NCBI GenBank assembly: GCA_016930515.1
Contig: JAFGGO010000158.1
Location: 1 to 64,000, forward strand
Direction of reading: 5' to 3'
DNA from: Promethearchaeota archaeon
GTDB taxonomy: Archaea; Asgardarchaeota; Lokiarchaeia; Sigyniarchaeales; SOKP01
DNA: 64,000 nt
Of this stretch, positions 1 to 8,780 are shown one piece after another. The translations under genes were made by a program, and so were the position numbers. The stretch's first letter is position 1, and the number at the start of each line of letters is the position of its first letter. Below the pieces are notes generated by a model, which searched no databases, had not been told where the DNA came from, and was given only the letters and a program-made list of their open reading frames with translations.

Positions 1-133
1 ATATTTTAAGAATAAGATCGATAAATCCAAAATATAATAAATCAAAAAAACGACAGACGATATCAACAGGGAGGTCCTAAGGAGAAGTGAGATTAAATAA
101 GTGTGGGCGTAAAAATAACCAAAAAAGGATCCC

Positions 134-142
134 AAAAAAAAA
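134..142 (-). terminator. Oligo-T terminator candidate for the VIT-like gene
   Basis: A run of nine A on the plus strand reads as nine T on the minus strand, about 50 bases beyond the stop of the VIT-like gene. Archaeal transcription commonly ends at oligo-T tracts without a hairpin. The rest of bases 1-192 shows no gene. Confidence 0.35.
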
Positions 143-192
143 GAGATAAAAACCTTTATTTTTTTATTCTTTTCTACGATAGAAGCACATTG

Positions 193-843
193 CTAAAGGG
201 TCCCTAATAAAATTGACACCAGCAACGTAACCACGCCCGCAATAATGAGGTGTATGGCATACCTCGCTTTTCCTCCACCAGAGATGCTTCCCAGAAAAAT
301 ACCCAAGTATATAAGAAGGCTCAAAAGAATACTATATGATATTACAAAATGTGTGATATTTAATGCCGTTCCAAAGAAGAAAGGAATTAAAGGTAGTGCT
401 GATCCTATGACGGGTGCGCCTCCGTCAACTAAAGAGGCAATTATAGTAGCAAAATCTTCAGATTTTTCTATAATCGTCTTATTTTTTTTTCTTTCCTTTT
501 TAGGAAGAAGGTCATTTTCTTCGTCTTGTGGATCCATTGCCATTGCTTTTTTCAAGTCGAAGATCTTTTTTTTTCGTTCTGCCTCTTCTGATAAAAAAGC
601 CCCCCATAATCCACTAATACCTATTGCCAAAGCAGTGGCAAAACCCGTTATGAGGATGTTGGTCAGCGAAGCTAGTTTTGGGGTTGTAAGGAATAATATA
701 AAAAAACCACTGATAATTCCAGCAGAAGTTAAAGCACCATCAAAACAATTATTAAAAAATTTTCTTCTAGCAATAATTGGTAAATCAGCCATGTCAGAAT
801 ATTGTTTCCACTTATGCTTTTTTTCAGAAAACCAATTTTTCAT
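193..843 (-). CDS. VIT1/CCC1-like integral membrane protein
   Basis: Small membrane protein resembling the VIT1/CCC1 family, whose members move Fe(II)/Mn(II) across membranes; transport is inferred here. Counting from the GTG at 852, an amphipathic N-terminus leads to the family-like segment FDGALTSAGIISGFF (37-51), a second membrane helix (about 66-88), a charged cytosolic loop (about 89-132), and three closely spaced C-terminal helices (about 137-219) containing a PLIPFFFG segment. Five membrane spans fits the family. The cytosolic loop is much shorter than in plant VIT1. Translation could start at GTG 852 or ATG 843; I prefer ATG, with GGCGTG about six bases upstream. It lies 18-27 bp after the coiled-coil gene at 871-1533 and is probably co-transcribed with it. 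Confidence 0.55.
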   Translation of the reverse strand: MKNWFSEKKHKWKQYSDMADLPIIARRKFFNNCFDGALTSAGIISGFFILFLTTPKLASLTNILITGFATALAIGISGLWGAFLSEEAERKKKIFDLKKAMAMDPQDEENDLLPKKERKKNKTIIEKSEDFATIIASLVDGGAPVIGSALPLIPFFFGTALNITHFVISYSILLSLLIYLGIFLGSISGGGKARYAIHLIIAGVVTLLVSILLGTL

Positions 844-870
844 TCCTATCACGCCATTTGAATTTCCAAT

Positions 871-1533
871 TTATTTATCAGAGAGGACTGGTCGCATTCT
901 CTCTCTTTGCTCTAACTTGCTTGATAACTTTTTTTTCAACTCTAAGAGTTCTATTTCATGTTGCTGGATTAAGGCAAGGTCTTTTAATATGTCCTCTCTG
1001 TCTCGGAGTATGGTTTCAGACATAATTGTGATGTTATCGTTCAACTTTTGAATTTTTTTCTTGGGCTTTTTTGCTTTTATTGATTTAATATAGTTTGATT
1101 GTTTTTTGCTTAACTCAATTCTCTCTTTAGCAGTATAAATCGTTTCGTAAGCAGTTTTTAATCTTTCCTTGGAAATTTTAAATTCTTTTTCAGCTATTTC
1201 TAATTGAGTTTCTGCTATTTGAATTTGAACCTCCGAAAGAATATTAAAATACTTAAAAATATTTCTTTCAATCTCTATTTCTTCTTTAGGAAATTCTAAA
1301 TCGTTTTTTTTAAATAATTCGAGTTTTTGTTCTACAAGATCTTGCAAATCATTGGAAAATTCTTTTCTCTTTCGATTCAAGCTAAAATCTTTATGAGCTA
1401 GTTCTTTCCTAACTTTTGCCCGTTTAAACTCGGATATACCAATAGTATTTAATTTTTCTCCCATTTCCTTTTCTTTTAAACCTAATTCTAGGTTTATTTT
1501 TGCCTCTAATTCGATCTTGCTTAAATCTTCCAT
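871..1533 (-). CDS. Coiled-coil protein of unknown function
   Basis: I do not recognise a family. The 220-residue product is almost entirely charged heptad-type helix rich in Glu, Lys, Leu and Ile, with no membrane segment, no cysteine cluster and no nucleotide-binding motif. Long helices run from about 1 to 60 and 75 to 215. The ATG at 1533 has an AGGAGA ribosome site nine bases upstream, so the start is well supported. The close spacing to the downstream VIT-like membrane protein suggests one transcript and perhaps a cytoplasmic partner or scaffold for it, but nothing in the sequence proves interaction. Confidence 0.6.
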   Translation of the reverse strand: MEDLSKIELEAKINLELGLKEKEMGEKLNTIGISEFKRAKVRKELAHKDFSLNRKRKEFSNDLQDLVEQKLELFKKNDLEFPKEEIEIERNIFKYFNILSEVQIQIAETQLEIAEKEFKISKERLKTAYETIYTAKERIELSKKQSNYIKSIKAKKPKKKIQKLNDNITIMSETILRDREDILKDLALIQQHEIELLELKKKLSSKLEQRERMRPVLSDK

Positions 1534-2159
1534 GGTACTTTCTCCTGATATCTATTTTTCATTTAAAAATTCTTTTATATTAATTATTCTATTGTGAACA
1601 TAAATCTTTCCGTGACAATTCATAAATCTTTACAAGATTACTACTCTTATTGCTCTTTCTTAGTTTTAAAAGCTTTCAATCAATAAAATAGCCTTTTTTC
1701 TCAAATAACTAATTATTAGAATTGATAATATCTATTAGTTGCAAATTATTCAATTATCTTCTTAATTGGCTAAAAGGTCGTTTAGATCTTTTAAATCCTA
1801 ACTTGAATTACTCCTCAGGAATAAAAGTTCCTTGAAAACGATTAAATAAATCAAAATTAGTGAAACTAATCTTTAATCAAATACAAAAACTCAAAATGAC
1901 TTTTCCATTACTATAAGGAGCTATGGGAGGATACCAAATTATGATGAAAATTTAATAACGATGCGTTTTACTTTTAGATTGTAAAGATTAAATGGTCAGA
2001 ATACATTACTATTATAAAGTAAATGGTAAGAAAGACCAAATTATTGAGGTTATTATAACTATCAGATTACTCTTAAAATAATGTTGTTAAATACAAGAGC
2101 GAATCGGTTTTTAGTTAACGACTTTTATCAGAAAGAATAGGGTCTAATTAGGCGTCGAG
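1534..2159. other. Intergenic region between divergent genes
   Basis: This 626-base AT-rich stretch separates divergent genes and should hold both promoters. The only possible ORF I see is a 29-codon frame at 1992-2081 with no convincing ribosome site. A 6-bp hairpin with a 3-base loop (ATTAGT/ACTAAT, 1856-1870) is too weak to call. No RNA gene was recognised. Confidence 0.4.
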
Positions 2160-2168
2160 GTGCTACGG

Positions 2169-3206
2169 ATGGCTGAAAAAGAAGAATATGATTTCGCAAA
2201 AATGACGGTCAAGCAATTAAGGGAGTTTAGCTCAAAAAACCATATCAAAATCCCTTCTGACAAGAAAAAAAAGGCCGATATCATTGCATTTTTGGAATCA
2301 ATCGTTTCGCACCCTGAATTTACCGATCGCTCTCAAGAGGAAGTTGAAGAACAGTTAGAAGAGGAGCTCGTAGCCGGGTTTGAAGATGAAGAAGAAGATT
2401 TCGATCCAGCACTCGAGAACAAGGAAAAATTGGAGCTTAAGTTTTGGCAACAACCCCCCTATTCGAGCCTTCTTGACCCGGAAGTTGCCAAGGAATCGAA
2501 AGTAGCATTTTACGACTTGTCAACCTTAGTAGATAAGTTCTTCGATAACATGCTACACGAAGATATCATCAATTATAAAGTCTCGGGGATCGCTCTCAAG
2601 ACCTCTGCGAGCCTCCATCACTATAAAATATCTTCGATCATACGAGAGGAAGAGCAAATTCAAAAAAAAGAAGAGCTTGAAAAATTTCGGGAAAGACACT
2701 CTCGAACCATCCCAAAATCCCTCCCTCAACCAATCCAACCAAAAATGCAAATTGCCACGAAAGACGAACTTTTTGACGCAATGAGGTCGGCAATCATCGA
2801 AACCATGCAGAAAAAGGAAAAGTTGCGAAGAAGAAGGGAGCGAAAGGAACAATTGAAAAACCAGAAATTACAACTTAAATCCAAGGCCAAGCTTCCAAAA
2901 GAACTTTTGAAGCATATTAGCGGCAAGGAACAAACAGTTGAGGAATTACACGAATCCTGGCTCAATAGGATCAAAGCCTCCTCCAAATTAGAGGGAAAAA
3001 GCGAGACGAGTTTCTACGACATGGCAAGGATCATAAAAACAGAAGAAGGAACTGGTATCGGACGGAAATTCGCGTTTGTAAGAATGTTCTTGGCGTTAAT
3101 GTTTTTATCAACAGCTGGTTCAAGTGGTACGGGAAAACTTACCACTGACATCGAGTTAAGTCAGGATGACGATTTTCAAGACATTCATATCAAATTAAAA
3201 CAATAA
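2169..3206 (+). CDS. scpA: ScpA-like kleisin, segregation and condensation protein A
   Basis: Kleisin that bridges SMC heads and recruits ScpB in chromosome condensation. The C-terminal half contains the typical ScpA sequence VSGIALKTSASL near residue 140 and a C-terminal winged-helix segment with FVRMFLALMFLS and a DFQDIHIKL ending. The first 50 residues are unusual: MTVKQLREFSSKNHIKIPSD followed by a Lys-rich turn resembles a Rho-N/SAP-type helical DNA- or RNA-binding fold. An acidic stretch follows at about 60-90, and a very basic Lys/Arg region at about 215-245. The ORF opens at GTG 2160, but GAGGTG lies six bases before ATG 2169, so I prefer ATG. scpB follows after 21 bp. No smc gene is in the window. 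Confidence 0.75.
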   Translation: MAEKEEYDFAKMTVKQLREFSSKNHIKIPSDKKKKADIIAFLESIVSHPEFTDRSQEEVEEQLEEELVAGFEDEEEDFDPALENKEKLELKFWQQPPYSSLLDPEVAKESKVAFYDLSTLVDKFFDNMLHEDIINYKVSGIALKTSASLHHYKISSIIREEEQIQKKEELEKFRERHSRTIPKSLPQPIQPKMQIATKDELFDAMRSAIIETMQKKEKLRRRRERKEQLKNQKLQLKSKAKLPKELLKHISGKEQTVEELHESWLNRIKASSKLEGKSETSFYDMARIIKTEEGTGIGRKFAFVRMFLALMFLSTAGSSGTGKLTTDIELSQDDDFQDIHIKLKQ

Positions 3207-3227
3207 ATTTTTTACGAGATTTTTATC

Positions 3228-4085
3228 GTGACGGAGTTCGACGAAGAATTGCGAGAAGAAGAAGATAATAAGAAAGACAAAGAAGGAAGTTTTGAAGAAG
3301 AGCATCTGGAAGGAGAATTATCTGAGGAAGATAATATTGAAGAAGAAAAAGATGAAGAACTTGGAGATCTGGAATCCAATTTTGAAGAGGATGGGAACGA
3401 AGAAAACGAAGAGACCCAAGATGATTTTATTGAAGACGAATTAGTCTTAGAAGAAAGCGGAACAACTGAAGATTCCAATCTAGAAGGAGAATCCATTCCA
3501 GTCGTTCAAAAAGTCCCGGATCGCGAACTTACCAAGGAAGAGCTCGAGCAGGAGATAAGAAAATTCAGCAAGAATTCCATCGAAGCAGCACTATATGCCG
3601 CAGGAAAGCCTCTCGATGTGGAGATCTTATCGACAAAACTTGAAATCCCCAAAAAAGAGGTATCAGAGCTCATTATCGAGCTTGCTTTGGAATATTTGGA
3701 ACGAGATTCGGCATTAATCATTAATCAAATAGGTGAAAGCTTTCAAATGGCAATAAAAAGCGAATATGTGGAAAAAGTATCGAAATTCGCACAAGGTGGG
3801 GCCATTGCCGAGCGATATCTGCGAACCTTGACCATCATTGCCCTGAAACAACCAATTCTAAAGTCAACTGTCATAAAATTGAGAGGTTCGGGTGCCTACG
3901 AGCATATTAAATTTTTATTAGATAACGATTTTATTGAAGCTTCAAAAAAAGGTCGTTCTCACGAGCTCATGACGACCGACAAGTATGCCGAGATGTTTGG
4001 GCTTCCAAAAGATAAAAACGAAATGAAAAAAGTCATGATCGAACAATTGGGTATGGGGAATATCGCAAAAGAAGGTGGAGATTAA
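3228..4085 (+). CDS. scpB: ScpB-like segregation and condensation protein B
   Basis: Partner of the kleisin ScpA in the SMC condensin complex. Residues from about 105 match ScpB: EAALYAAGKPLDVEILS, then tandem winged helices with LRTLTIIALKQPILKS and a later SGAYEHIKFLLDNDFIE segment, where family members have the RG-x-x-S/HI region. The first 95 residues are an extended acidic tail made mostly of Glu, Asp, Asn and Ser, absent from short bacterial ScpB. It starts at a GTG. The end directly abuts the convergent valS stop with no spacer, so the two transcripts must overlap or terminate inside one another. Confidence 0.8.
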   Translation: MTEFDEELREEEDNKKDKEGSFEEEHLEGELSEEDNIEEEKDEELGDLESNFEEDGNEENEETQDDFIEDELVLEESGTTEDSNLEGESIPVVQKVPDRELTKEELEQEIRKFSKNSIEAALYAAGKPLDVEILSTKLEIPKKEVSELIIELALEYLERDSALIINQIGESFQMAIKSEYVEKVSKFAQGGAIAERYLRTLTIIALKQPILKSTVIKLRGSGAYEHIKFLLDNDFIEASKKGRSHELMTTDKYAEMFGLPKDKNEMKKVMIEQLGMGNIAKEGGD

Positions 4086-6689
4086 TTACTTGTAAAAATA
4101 CAAGGTCATTTCTAACTCTTCCACGACCTTCTTGAGATCGGGCTCTTGTTTGATAGTTTTTTCTTTTGAAGGGTCCATCACATCTAATTTATCGATCCTT
4201 ATCGTTTTTTTAATGTCTATCTTCATGTTTTCAAGACCAACTATCCGGTCTTTCTTAACAAATATTATGACGCGTGATACATCCTCTCCTAAAGGAATTT
4301 TCAACGACGATTTTATGGATCGCAACTCTTTTATGACAGATAGTGCTTCATTACCTTCTAATGCTCGTTCATCTGAGAGGTTATCGTACGCTTTCGGCCA
4401 CTTGTCGAGATGAATCGATTTGAGTCCTGTAAATTGCTGAAACATTATCGAGTGAATTTCTTCTGTAATGAATGGCATGAAAATTGCAAATATCTTCAAT
4501 AAATTGAAAAACAGGTTTAATGCGATTTTCAGGGACGTCTGGCGCGTTTCCTCCTCTTCTGCGTTCAACCTGTACTTGATAGCTTCGATGTAATTATCGC
4601 ATACCTCGTTCCAGAAAAAAGGTCGCAAGAGTGCAAATCCCTCGTGCCAGTTATATTCGTCAAAGTATCTCGTTATTGCCTCTAATTTTTTGTTAAACTC
4701 AGAATAGATGTAATGATCAATAGAATTCATGTTCATTTCGCCAAGATTGATCTCTTTCAGGTTCACCTTATCCAAGTTCATTTTCATTAACCTGTAAGCG
4801 TTCCATACCTTTGTCAAGAGTCGCGAGGCACCAGTGAGTTGCTCATAGTTTCTCCTGTATTTGTTATAGAACTTTTTTGGGGGTAAATTTTTCATCTCCT
4901 TCAAGATGACCTCTTCTTTGACTGGTTGCTTGGATTGAATGTTTATCCACGTGTATTCGAAGGGATAATCGTCCCCTAAGGATCCCATGGCTGCCCACTG
5001 CCTGATGGCGTCTGCTCCGAACTCGGGCATGACTTCATCAGGAGATACTATGTTTCCGAAGCTTTTCGACATCTTCCTCCCATCCGGTCCCGCGACCATG
5101 CCGTTGATCATGGTTTCGGCAAAAGGGGCTTTATCGGTCAACTTCTTGCATCGAAATAAAGTGTAAAAAAGCCATGTTCTTATGATCTCGTATCCCTGAG
5201 GTCTATGAACTAATGCGTTAGTGTATGCCTTTTTAAAGAAATCCTCGTCCTCTAACCATTTTGCTATGGCTAGCGGCGTGATGCTTGAGTCTATCCAACA
5301 ATCGCAAATGTCCTTTTCCCCCTTTAAGTTCTTGCTCTTGCATTTGGGGCATTCGTTTATTGGCGGGGGGGTTTTTAAAGGATCAAGTGGCAAGTCCTTT
5401 TCGTTTGGTGGAATGATTTCGCCACACTTAACACAATACCAAAACGGAATGGGTGTTCCGAAGACGCGCTGTCGAGAAATAACCCAATTCCAATCCAATC
5501 CCTTACACCAATCGATTAATCTTTGCTTGTGCTTTTCGGGGTACCACTTCATTGCTTCACCCGATTCTATGATTTCTTCGGTAAAATCCTTAACATTAAT
5601 AAACCATTGGTATACAGGTAAGAATTCGATGGGTTTCCTGCACGAAGAGCGTTCGGAATGGACAACGATTCTATGGTCGTGATTCTTGATGTCTTCTAAA
5701 TAACCAGCGTCTTCGAGATCTTTCACTATCTGTTCTCGAGCTTCGAGAATGGTCATGCCCTTATACCTCGAATTCTCGTTCATGTGCCCGTCCTCAGTAA
5801 AAATCTGGATCTCGTCGAGATTGTATTCTAACTTCCATTTAATGTCCGTTTCGTCCCCGTATGTGCAGCAATACACGATACCCGTTCCGAAGTTCATGTC
5901 GACATTACTATCTGTTTCAACTCTTACGGTGCGGTTCGTAAACGGTATTTCGATTTCAGCAGCGGAAAGGTGGTAGTATCTCTCGTCGTTTGGGTGAATG
6001 AACACGCCAACGCATGCCTCCAAGTATTCTGGCCTGGTAGTTGCTATGGTAATATGCTCTCCATTGTTCCTTCCAACAATGGGTAGTTTTAGGAACCATA
6101 ATTTTCCGTGTTCGTCTTGATAACTCACTTCTGCCTTGGCAACCGATGTTTCGCAATTCACGCAGAAATGCGTTGGAAATTTCTCCCTGTAAAGCCATCC
6201 TTGTTTATAAAAGTAAAGCAAGGACCATTGAACCTTGTATTTGTAATTATCATTCATGGTTCTATAGGTATGATTCCAGTCGGTAGAGTATCCCAAATCG
6301 TCGAATTGTTTTGTCATGTTGTTTATGTTTTTCTCAACCCACTCGTGACATTTTGCTAGAAATTCGTCGCGATCGTATTTCGAAACGCCATAGTTTTTCT
6401 CGACGGCTAGTTCGACTGGGAGACCGTGACAGTCAAATCCTTGGGGGAAATACACGTTCTTTCCTTTCATCTTGTTGTAGCGTGCAACAAAATCTATCCA
6501 AGAATGGTTGAGAACGTGTCCTAAATGGAGTGTCCCGCTCACAAAAGGCGGGGGGGTGTCCATCGTGAAAACCTTACCTCTTTTCTTGGGATTAAACGAG
6601 TAGATCTTTTCTTTTTTCCAGTAATCGATCCATTTCTTTTGGACATCTGTAAATTTATATCGCTTAGGGTATGTGCTTTCTTGTGCCAT
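4086..6689 (-). CDS. valS: Valyl-tRNA synthetase, archaeal type
   Basis: Class I enzyme that charges tRNA-Val. The Rossmann active site is present, with HLGH at residues 55-58 after a PPPFVSGT segment and the KMSKS loop (GRKMSKSFGN) near residue 540. The CP1 editing domain lies between, with TTRPE near residue 215. Zinc-type CxxC pairs occur at about 183 (CVNCETS) and again near 440-470 (CVKCGE, CPKCKS). The CWIDSSITPL and RPQGYEIIRTW segments are typical of archaeal ValRS. The anticodon-binding helical domain follows from about 690. At 867 residues it is the usual archaeal length, without the bacterial C-terminal coiled-coil arm of full size. Confidence 0.95.
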   Translation of the reverse strand: MAQESTYPKRYKFTDVQKKWIDYWKKEKIYSFNPKKRGKVFTMDTPPPFVSGTLHLGHVLNHSWIDFVARYNKMKGKNVYFPQGFDCHGLPVELAVEKNYGVSKYDRDEFLAKCHEWVEKNINNMTKQFDDLGYSTDWNHTYRTMNDNYKYKVQWSLLYFYKQGWLYREKFPTHFCVNCETSVAKAEVSYQDEHGKLWFLKLPIVGRNNGEHITIATTRPEYLEACVGVFIHPNDERYYHLSAAEIEIPFTNRTVRVETDSNVDMNFGTGIVYCCTYGDETDIKWKLEYNLDEIQIFTEDGHMNENSRYKGMTILEAREQIVKDLEDAGYLEDIKNHDHRIVVHSERSSCRKPIEFLPVYQWFINVKDFTEEIIESGEAMKWYPEKHKQRLIDWCKGLDWNWVISRQRVFGTPIPFWYCVKCGEIIPPNEKDLPLDPLKTPPPINECPKCKSKNLKGEKDICDCWIDSSITPLAIAKWLEDEDFFKKAYTNALVHRPQGYEIIRTWLFYTLFRCKKLTDKAPFAETMINGMVAGPDGRKMSKSFGNIVSPDEVMPEFGADAIRQWAAMGSLGDDYPFEYTWINIQSKQPVKEEVILKEMKNLPPKKFYNKYRRNYEQLTGASRLLTKVWNAYRLMKMNLDKVNLKEINLGEMNMNSIDHYIYSEFNKKLEAITRYFDEYNWHEGFALLRPFFWNEVCDNYIEAIKYRLNAEEEETRQTSLKIALNLFFNLLKIFAIFMPFITEEIHSIMFQQFTGLKSIHLDKWPKAYDNLSDERALEGNEALSVIKELRSIKSSLKIPLGEDVSRVIIFVKKDRIVGLENMKIDIKKTIRIDKLDVMDPSKEKTIKQEPDLKKVVEELEMTLYFYK

Positions 6690-7062
6690 TTTCGATCAAC
6701 AATATTTTACTTATAGACAGGTAAAATTATCTGCACACTGCATAATGTGGGATGATTTTATAAATTTATTAAATATATTGGTTTTATTACTTTTAATCCG
6801 TACTGCGGGATGTTGATCTCCGTCTACTAAAGTTTTTCATTTTTAAAATTATTCTTATTGAACGCAAAAGTTGAGTAGGAAAAAAAAAGGAAAAATAGAT
6901 TGTTCAAAAATAATATAAAACATCTAAAGTTAAAAATTATTGCTATCTTAAATGAATGATATATAAATCTTCCTAAAATTTAAAGACAAATCCTTTTTGA
7001 GCGTAATATATCTCAATATTGCACCAGATTCCTTTACATGTTCTCTTTTTCGATTTTTTAAC
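6690..7062. other. AT-rich intergenic region
   Basis: This 373-base spacer lies upstream of valS (minus) and of the decayed secreted-protein gene (plus). It contains A-rich and T-rich tracts only; I see no gene, RNA or strong inverted repeat. Confidence 0.4.
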
Positions 7063-7330
7063 ATGAATCTAATGTTTAAATTTAAAAAAATTACAGCTAT
7101 TGGTTCTTTTTCTTTATTATCCCTAGTATTGCTTTCTTAATTTCTAATGTTTAAGCGGCATCAGGGTATGGTGATTATCCTGGAACCTATAGCTTTAGGG
7201 AAGATGTAGTTGATAGGAATCAAAACGGTTGGAAAATAACTGAGATCCTTGGCACAATTAATGTACTTAACGAAACAGCAGGTCATCACATGATTGTTGA
7301 ATTTAATGAGCTCCATCTTCTACCTTATCG
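7063..7330 (+). pseudogene. Remnant of a small secreted protein gene
   Basis: An ATG at 7063 opens a signal-peptide-like sequence MNLMFKFKKITAIGSFSLLS and more Leu/Val, ending at TAA 7138-7140. The coding character resumes in another frame at about 7155 with AASGYGDYPGTYSFREDVVD and continues through GWKITEIL and ETAGHHMIVEFNE before losing coding character near 7330. Joining the parts requires one frameshift and passing a TAA at 7152-7154. The pattern, signal peptide followed by Ala-x-Ala-like cleavage region and a mature exported domain, indicates a broken and truncated exported protein gene. The family is not recognised. No transposon is seen next to it. Confidence 0.5.
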
Positions 7331-7507
7331 ATGTCACAAACATTTATACCTATTAAAATATTTAAATCATTTTTTTTCTATATTTTTTCATCTAAATTTA
7401 TTGTTTTTTCAACATGTTTCAAATAAAGAGTTGAAAAGTAATTAATTCTTGAGTTTTTCTATTAAATTAATAACTTTACATCTTGCTCAGTTGATAAAAT
7501 AAACTTA
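7331..7507. other. Short AT-rich spacer before tRNA-Ala
   Basis: AT-rich sequence with T-runs near 7370 and 7390 that could terminate a plus-strand transcript from the decayed gene. Nothing else is recognised. Confidence 0.3.
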
Positions 7508-7579
7508 TGGACCTGGCGGGAGTTGAACCCGCGGCCTCTTCGTTGCGAACGAAGCGATATGCTACTAATCCACAGGCCC
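7508..7579 (-). tRNA. tRNA-Ala (anticodon CGC)
   Basis: The minus strand folds into a 72-base cloverleaf. The acceptor stem GGGCCTG/CAGGTCC has a G-U pair at the third position, the G3:U70 identity element of tRNA-Ala. The anticodon stem CTTCG/CGAAG encloses loop TTCGCAA, giving anticodon CGC for GCG codons. The T arm is GCGGG-TTCAACT-CCCGC and the discriminator base is A. CCA is not encoded and no intron is seen. The D arm is odd: the stem has only three good pairs (GAT/ATC) plus a T-T mismatch, and the loop reads AGTAGCA where AGTGGTA is usual, so the first of the two conserved G residues appears to be A. Confidence 0.9.
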
Positions 7580-7822
7580 ATCAATATGAATGATCGTATA
7601 ACTTTGTTAAATCGTGGAGTCTAAAAATATTTTATGCAATCAATTCAAAAAAAGAATTGAGGAAGTTCAAATAATGATCTTTATGATCAGAAATTAAGCC
7701 ATATTTGTGTAACAATAGCCCTTAACCTTTTATTTGTCGGAATATTAAATTACGCAGATTAGAAATTTTTAATACTATATTTTCCTGATAGGCTAAATCA
7801 AATAAAAAAATTGACCTAAAAG

Positions 7823-8764
7823 ATGATGGATAAATACAATTTTAAGGAACTTTTTAATCGAGCGTTAGTTAAAGATGCGTTTGATGAGGAAATTGCTATC
7901 GTATTATCAGGGCAATATGGAAGAGCTCTTGAATTATTACAAGATGCTGAAGCCACAGGTCTATTTCCAACGCTTGTAGGTCCTCCGGGTGTGGGAAAGA
8001 CGATATTATGTAGGTATTTTGCCAGTCTTCGGGCACAACAACAAAAAAACAAGAATTTTTACTGGCTTACGATGGATGAATCCATTAAACCCTCACATTT
8101 TCTTGGGAGTTTTGATCCAGCCATCACACTAAACAAGGGATTCGTGCTCGACGCGTTTAATCCTGGACCCTTATTGAGTGCTATGCTCGAAGGAGGCACT
8201 TTCTTGGCAAACGAGATTAATAGGGCGACGGAATACTCCCAGAATACATTATTAGAACCATTAGAAGAATCGTCGGTAAGCATCCCCCATTTAGGTCGGA
8301 TAAGGGCTGATAAAGACTTTTTTTTCATAAGTGCAATGAATCCAGAAGAATTGTCGGGAACTCACAGGTTATCTGAAGCGCTAAAGGATAGAATCAAGGT
8401 TTGGATTAAATTAACATATCCTGAAAAATCAACGGAATTGGACATCATAAGGGTTAATTTACCAGAACATTTTGCTATAGACGAATCGGAACTTGAATTA
8501 ATTTACTCAATAATAGATGAAACGAGAAAGAACAAGGTAGACATCGATGTTCCTGCATCCATCAGAGCGGGAATCGCCATTGCAAAACTATTAGGACGAA
8601 AAAGACAGATAGAACGGGAAAAGGGCGTCTCAGAAAAGGAATCCGTGTATGTATATCTATCTGAAATCGCCTCTCATGTTTTACTAGGGAGTATTAAACC
8701 CAAACCAGGAGTAAAGGCCCAAGACATCATTGATCGAATAATCAATAAAACCTTAGGAGCATGA
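7823..8764 (+). CDS. MoxR/CbbQ-family AAA+ ATPase
   Basis: AAA+ chaperone-type ATPase of the MoxR/CbbQ/NorQ group, which typically works with a VWA-domain partner to remodel or activate target complexes. Walker A is GPPGVGKT (53-60), sensor 1 is ISAMNPEE (169-176), and a putative arginine finger is R190 in LKDRI. The Walker B region is GGTFLANEINRA (124-135): the acidic residue before the catalytic Glu is Asn130 instead of the usual Asp. The helical lid follows from about 215. The VWA gene begins 16 bp downstream and the SWIM-like gene 4 bp after that, so the three form an operon. The substrate is unknown. Confidence 0.8.
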   Translation: MMDKYNFKELFNRALVKDAFDEEIAIVLSGQYGRALELLQDAEATGLFPTLVGPPGVGKTILCRYFASLRAQQQKNKNFYWLTMDESIKPSHFLGSFDPAITLNKGFVLDAFNPGPLLSAMLEGGTFLANEINRATEYSQNTLLEPLEESSVSIPHLGRIRADKDFFFISAMNPEELSGTHRLSEALKDRIKVWIKLTYPEKSTELDIIRVNLPEHFAIDESELELIYSIIDETRKNKVDIDVPASIRAGIAIAKLLGRKRQIEREKGVSEKESVYVYLSEIASHVLLGSIKPKPGVKAQDIIDRIINKTLGA

Positions 8765-8780
8765 TCATAGCGAGGCAAGG

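Noticed and set aside
245..1051. A 268-codon open frame on the plus strand over the VIT-like and coiled-coil genes
   Set aside because: It is antisense to two genes with clear protein character; its product is Ser/Phe/Lys-rich without a recognisable domain and has no ribosome site.
1992..2081. A 29-codon frame beginning MVRIHYYYKVNG
   Set aside because: Too short, no ribosome site and no known small-protein family; could be chance in AT-rich DNA.
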